Below are positions 5,249 to 8,392 of a DNA stretch of 8,392 bases, piece by piece (the stretch's first letter is position 1; each line of letters begins with the position of its first letter). This DNA comes from an uncultured Lachnospiraceae bacterium (GTDB lineage: Bacteria > Bacillota > Clostridia > Lachnospirales > Lachnospiraceae), in assembly GCA_902782815.1 (NCBI GenBank), contig CACZOS010000201.1:1-8392 (forward strand), read 5' to 3'. Position numbers and translations under genes: made by a program. The notes beneath the pieces are model-generated. The model saw only the letters and a list, made by a program, of their open reading frames with translations. It was not told the DNA's origin and ran no database searches.

Positions 5249-6151
5249 TCAGTAGTCAAAACCGCTGTGTGTCCCGATGGGTATTTCCAGCATCTCGGGA
5301 TGGGCAAAGAGATGTTTCATCATCCGGAGACTCTTGGCGAAATAGAATCCGTCCGCGATCCTCTCGTCCAGTGTGGCACCGATATCGATCACATCACGGA
5401 TCTGGCTGGTCCCGTCCGGCATAAGCATGGATTCCTTGTGGAGAGTGCCGATGGTGATCATGATGCTGTTGGTTCCGTAGTTGTTCAGATGATGGTAGAC
5501 GGAGGGGCAACGTATGCTCCCCAGATTGCTGCAGAGGATGGTGGTATAGTTGGGATCCCCGTCTGTCAGGAATCTGGGATTGATTCCCCAGAAATCCAGC
5601 CATCTTATGATCCGGATCACGGGAATCAGAACAAGGCGGGGCAGGGCGGCAAATTTATCCAGGAGTTCATCGATACCGCCGGTGGCATGTTCGCTCTTTC
5701 TGGTCTCCTTCACATCACCGATGATCCTCCGGCTGATGCTGTCCAGATTATCATCGTCCGTGGGAGTGAGGACCATGAGGGATTCTTCCGCATTGTCGGC
5801 GAATTTTCTTTTCACCACAAAGCTGATGGAGATTTCATCCCTTTCATAGAGACGGTATCCCTGGATAAAACGGTTCAGCAGGGGCCTTTCCCTGACCATT
5901 CTTGCCATGGCAGTGACGGCGCAGTGAAAAATGGTTGCCTTCTCATCCGGATGTTCCGCGTTTCTTTTCTCCAGATAACGGACTACTTCCGTAGCATCCA
6001 GCTTGTCGTTCAGATAGACTTCACAGTCTGTTCTCTTGGGCAGCAGATAGCCCATAACCGTCTGAAGGCCCGGGGCTTTTACTCTTCTGCCGTCTCTGCG
6101 GTCCCCGCGGCGGCGTCTGATTTTTGTCTGGTTGTTTTTCTGTTCGCTCAT
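5249..6151 (-). CDS. Stand-alone E2-type (2-oxoacid dehydrogenase/CAT-fold) acyltransferase homologue, His-to-Glu in the active-site motif
   Basis: The protein has 300 residues. From about residue 25 it resembles the catalytic domain of dihydrolipoamide acyltransferases, a chloramphenicol acetyltransferase-type fold: the YLNDKLDATEVVRYLEKRN start, a NRFIQGYRLYERDEISISFVVKR strand pair and the C-terminal GATLDERIADGFYFAKSL segment. The usual lipoyl and E1/E3-binding domains are missing, so it is not a normal dehydrogenase-complex core. In the catalytic HxxxDG signature the His is replaced by Glu263 (DERIADG, 262-268; GAG codon at 5365-5363). Residues 11-23 are very Arg-rich. It starts from AGGAG six bases before the ATG, 19 bases after the acyl-ligase gene, which suggests it uses or binds an acyl group made by that enzyme. 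It may be a non-catalytic or differently catalysed homologue. Confidence 0.75.
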   Translation of the reverse strand: MSEQKNNQTKIRRRRGDRRDGRRVKAPGLQTVMGYLLPKRTDCEVYLNDKLDATEVVRYLEKRNAEHPDEKATIFHCAVTAMARMVRERPLLNRFIQGYRLYERDEISISFVVKRKFADNAEESLMVLTPTDDDNLDSISRRIIGDVKETRKSEHATGGIDELLDKFAALPRLVLIPVIRIIRWLDFWGINPRFLTDGDPNYTTILCSNLGSIRCPSVYHHLNNYGTNSIMITIGTLHKESMLMPDGTSQIRDVIDIGATLDERIADGFYFAKSLRMMKHLFAHPEMLEIPIGTHSGFDY

Positions 6152-6170
6152 TCTTTTCTCCTAAAAATAT

Positions 6171-7859
6171 TCAGAATTCCTTTTCTGCCTCCTCTTCCAG
6201 CAACCGGTATGCCACCTTTCCCACCAGGGTCTTGGGCAGTTCTTCCCGGAAAATGATCTCTCTGGGCAGGGCGTAGGAGGCGATATGAAGGGAAATCTGA
6301 TCCATGATGGACCGGCGGGTTTCCTCCGTGGGAGGACAGCCTTCCTTCAGAACCACATAGGCCCTTACCCTCTGCATACGCCGGGGATCCTTCACCCCGA
6401 TGACGCAGGAGTAGGAAACCTCCGGACATCCGTCCAGGACATTTTCAATCTGGGAGGGATAGACATTGTAGCCATGGGTGATGATCATCCGTTTGATCCG
6501 CTGACGGAAATAGACATAGCCGTCCTCATCCATCATGCCCAGATCTCCGGTATAGAGCCAGATATTTCCGTCGGACAGACGACGCAGAGTCCGGTCGGTC
6601 TCCTCCGGGTTCTTCAGATAGCCCTTCATTACCGTGGGACCCCGCAGGATGATCTCCCCCTCCTCGCCGGGAGGAAGAACATCATCGGTTCCCGGTTTAA
6701 CGATACAGTAGTAGGTGTCAGGGAAGGGCAGGCCGATGCTGCCTTCCCGGTAGGTATCCTTGGGGGTAAGACAGCTGGCGGTGACACATTCCGTCAGACC
6801 GTAACCTTCCCGGACCTGTATGTCTGCATTATGGTCCTTCAGAAACCGGTCGATCTTCTTTTTCAGTTCAACCGTCAGGGAATCTCCCCCGCAGAACATA
6901 CCCATGAGGAAACTCAGATCAGCCTTTTCCAGTTCCGGTATATGCAGGAGCGCATTAAAGATGGTGGGTACACCTGCGATAAAGTTGGGTTTCCTCTTCA
7001 TAAGCATCCTGGCGTAGGTCTTGCCGTTAAAATTGGGCATCAGGATGCAGCAGGCCCCGTGGATCAGGATAGTATGAAGGTTGATGCCCAGGCCGAAACC
7101 ATGGAAAAGAGGCATGCAGCTGAGCATCCGCAATCCTGCCCGGAAATCCAGTTCGATCGCCTTTACGGCCTGGAGAGCCAGAGCATTAAAATTCATATCC
7201 GTCAGACATATCCCCTTGGGTGCCCCGCTGGTACCTCCGCTGTAAAGAATGACTGCAGTACGGTCCTCCTCGTATTCCGGGGCCGGAAGGGAAACTTTTT
7301 TACCCAGGCGGACAAAATGTTTCCAGAGTATCGTTTTGGGGCCTCCTTCCCTGGAACTGCCGGGATAGCGCAGATATTTCCTTCCTTCTTTGGCTACAAA
7401 AAGGCCTGCCAGATGAAGGGGAAGCTCATCCTGCATTCTGGCCATAAGGATGGTGACCTCCTGGGGTACATTTTCCAGGGCGTTTACGACCTTCTCATAG
7501 AACATGTCCAGGATAAGAATGGCCTTGCTGCCGGAGAAGGTCAGATAGTAAGTAATCTCATTCCGGGCAGACTGGGGATGGACCATATTGGCCACGATAC
7601 CCGCCCGGTTCAGGGCATAAAAACACACCAGAGCCTGGGGACAGTTGGGCATGCAGATGGTAACCACATCATCCCTTCTCAACCCCATAGCCACAAATGC
7701 GGCTGCTGCCTCCTCAATCTGGCGGACAAAAGATTCATAACTGGTTTTCTTCTGATAAAATTCATAGGCGGTTTCCCTGGGATATTCCCGGGAAATCTTC
7801 TCTATCATCTGGAACATGGTCAGTTTAGGATAGTCCAGATGAATGGTTTGACTGTGCAT
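6171..7859 (-). CDS. AMP-forming acyl-CoA synthetase / adenylate-forming ligase
   Basis: This 562-residue protein has the complete set of ANL-superfamily motifs: the phosphate loop YSGGTSGAPKG (206-216), YGLTE (353-357), YTGDL (436-440), the hinge region FRQRIKRMIITHGYNVYP (451-468) and the catalytic C-terminal lysine Lys548 in LPKTLVGKVAYR. It would activate a carboxylic acid with ATP to an acyl-adenylate and pass it to CoA or another thiol. The length and motif spacing fit FadD-like medium/long-chain or aryl-acid ligases; the substrate is not readable from sequence. The start is the ATG at 7859, with AGGAGG 11 bases upstream, a slightly long spacing. It is the first gene of the operon, with its own promoter, and is followed after 19 bases by the acyltransferase homologue. 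Confidence 0.9.
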   Translation of the reverse strand: MHSQTIHLDYPKLTMFQMIEKISREYPRETAYEFYQKKTSYESFVRQIEEAAAAFVAMGLRRDDVVTICMPNCPQALVCFYALNRAGIVANMVHPQSARNEITYYLTFSGSKAILILDMFYEKVVNALENVPQEVTILMARMQDELPLHLAGLFVAKEGRKYLRYPGSSREGGPKTILWKHFVRLGKKVSLPAPEYEEDRTAVILYSGGTSGAPKGICLTDMNFNALALQAVKAIELDFRAGLRMLSCMPLFHGFGLGINLHTILIHGACCILMPNFNGKTYARMLMKRKPNFIAGVPTIFNALLHIPELEKADLSFLMGMFCGGDSLTVELKKKIDRFLKDHNADIQVREGYGLTECVTASCLTPKDTYREGSIGLPFPDTYYCIVKPGTDDVLPPGEEGEIILRGPTVMKGYLKNPEETDRTLRRLSDGNIWLYTGDLGMMDEDGYVYFRQRIKRMIITHGYNVYPSQIENVLDGCPEVSYSCVIGVKDPRRMQRVRAYVVLKEGCPPTEETRRSIMDQISLHIASYALPREIIFREELPKTLVGKVAYRLLEEEAEKEF

Positions 7860-7878
7860 AGCAGGTATTGCCTCCTGG

Positions 7879-7894
7879 TCAGATGATCATTTGA
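7879..7894. promoter_or_regulatory. Imperfect 16-bp palindrome in the operon leader, possible operator
   Basis: TCA-G-ATGATCAT-T-TGA is symmetrical at 14 of 16 positions and lies just downstream of the predicted transcription start (near 7901), before the AGGAGG site (7871-7876). This is a typical position for a repressor site. The match is short and AT-rich, so chance is possible. Confidence 0.35.
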
Positions 7895-7907
7895 TTTTAT
7901 TATTTTC

Positions 7908-7936
7908 ATTATACCAACAGGGGAAGGGCAAGACAA
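7908..7936 (-). promoter_or_regulatory. Sigma-A-type promoter of the five-gene operon
   Basis: On the minus strand TTGTCT (7931-7936) is followed after exactly 17 bases by a perfect TATAAT (7908-7913). Transcription would begin near 7901, leaving a leader of about 41 bases before the ligase ATG. It lies between the ATPase terminator and the ligase gene, where a promoter is needed. Confidence 0.8.
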
Positions 7937-7951
7937 TGCTTTTATCCATGA

Positions 7952-7988
7952 AAATACCCCGAAATACATAGAGCATTTCGGGGTATTT
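7952..7988 (-). terminator. Hairpin terminator after the P-type ATPase
   Basis: AAATACCCCGAAAT (7952-7965) pairs perfectly with ATTTCGGGGTATTT (7975-7988) around a nine-base loop, followed on the minus strand by TTTTC. It begins 20 bases after the ATPase stop codon and insulates the downstream operon promoter from read-through. Confidence 0.9.
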
Positions 7989-8008
7989 GAGAGGTTTACC
8001 TGTTATCT

Positions 8009-8392
8009 TTATCCCTGGTATTTCCGGTCGTATAAGAGGGCGGCCAACAGGACCACAAAACAGGATCCGGCATTGTGGACCAGGGCTCCTGTGGTAGGAT
8101 TGAGAACACCCAGAACAGAAAGGGTGATGGCAATGAAGTTTATGCACATGGAGAGAGTGATGGCTGTCCGGATCGTTGCTATGGTGGTGTTGCCCAGCCA
8201 TTTCAGATAGGGGAGTCTCGAAATGTCGTCATTCATCAGAGCAACGTCGGCGGCATCCACGGCGATATCGCTTCCCATGGCTCCCATGGCAACCCCCACG
8301 TCAGCCGTCTTCAGGGCCGGAGCGTCATTTACTCCGTCACCGATCATGCAGACAGTGGAGGATTCCCTGAGGAGGTTGATCTGCGCAACCTT
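8009..8392 (-). CDS. P1B-type heavy-metal-translocating ATPase, C-terminal part (partial)
   Basis: The frame is open to the right edge of the window and ends with TAA at 8011-8009, giving the last 127 residues. The P-domain hinge motif [10 protein letters not shown] lies at residues 18-27, followed by the conserved ADVGVAMG and the segment [17 protein letters not shown]. Two final membrane helices are at about 77-97 and 104-121. The last helix carries GALVHNAGS, with His106-Asn107 in the place where P1B pumps keep metal-ligand residues. It differs from the Cu-type MxxSS signature and from the Zn/Cd-type DxG signature. HN-type signatures occur in some Mn/Zn-related pumps such as CtpC, but substrate assignment from this fragment is not safe. 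The protein is a cytoplasmic-membrane exporter in known relatives. An internal Met at 8347 is not the start, as coding sequence continues upstream. Confidence 0.9.
   Translation of the reverse strand, partial: KVAQINLLRESSTVCMIGDGVNDAPALKTADVGVAMGAMGSDIAVDAADVALMNDDISRLPYLKWLGNTTIATIRTAITLSMCINFIAITLSVLGVLNPTTGALVHNAGSCFVVLLAALLYDRKYQG

Noticed and set aside
5165..6256. A 363-codon open frame on the plus strand, antisense to the acyltransferase
   Set aside because: It crosses two gene boundaries of the minus-strand operon and has a His/Gly/Asp-rich composition typical of antisense translations.
6285..7886. A 533-codon open frame on the plus strand, antisense to the acyl ligase
   Set aside because: The minus-strand frame has every ANL motif in order, while the plus-strand translation shows no domain pattern. 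Long antisense frames are expected from the codon usage here.
8009..8347. A short 112-residue membrane protein starting at the Met at 8347
   Set aside because: The frame stays open to the window edge and the residues upstream fit the P-type ATPase, so this Met is internal to a truncated large gene.
1..8392. Search by eye for tRNA, rRNA, insertion sequences, CRISPR arrays and phage attachment sites
   Set aside because: No cloverleaf, transposase motif, regularly spaced repeats or long terminal inverted repeats were visible on either strand.

Overview
The window looks like chromosomal DNA of a gut-type anaerobic Firmicute, most likely a Clostridia/Lachnospiraceae member. The reasons are strong AGGAGG ribosome binding sites before almost every gene, a moderate GC content, a flavodiiron (FprA) protein with an ETF/rubredoxin partner, a PucR-type regulator and a DxDxDG-containing lipoprotein. 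This placement is inferred from gene content, not from a marker gene.

Layout from left to right. Positions 1-306 (+) hold the C-terminus of a Lys/Glu/Ala-repeat protein ending in one membrane helix. Positions 388-999 (+) encode a small lipoprotein, closed by a very strong hairpin terminator at 1018-1056. A 55-residue gene lies at 1105-1272 (-). A regulatory region of about 150 bp with inverted repeats separates it from the divergent PucR-family regulator at 1420-2574 (+). A terminator hairpin at 2578-2628 sits between that regulator and the convergent genes to its right.

Positions 2648-7859 (-) form what reads as a single five-gene operon, transcribed right to left from a good sigma-A-type promoter (-35 at 7931-7936, perfect TATAAT at 7908-7913) to the terminator at 2578-2628. 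Gene order is AMP-forming acyl ligase, stand-alone E2/CAT-fold acyltransferase with the catalytic His replaced by Glu, ETF-alpha FAD domain fused to rubredoxin, FprA flavodiiron protein with an unusual charged C-terminal extension, and VOC/glyoxalase-family protein. Upstream of the operon promoter is the terminator and C-terminal 127 residues of a P1B-type heavy-metal ATPase (8009-8392, -), which continues beyond the window.

The FAD-rubredoxin fusion and the flavodiiron protein together look like a short electron-transfer wire to O2 or NO. Their presence in the same transcription unit as an acyl-activating enzyme and a non-canonical acyltransferase is the most intriguing part of the window. 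No carrier protein, ETF-beta or lipoyl domain is visible, so any joint pathway is an inference.
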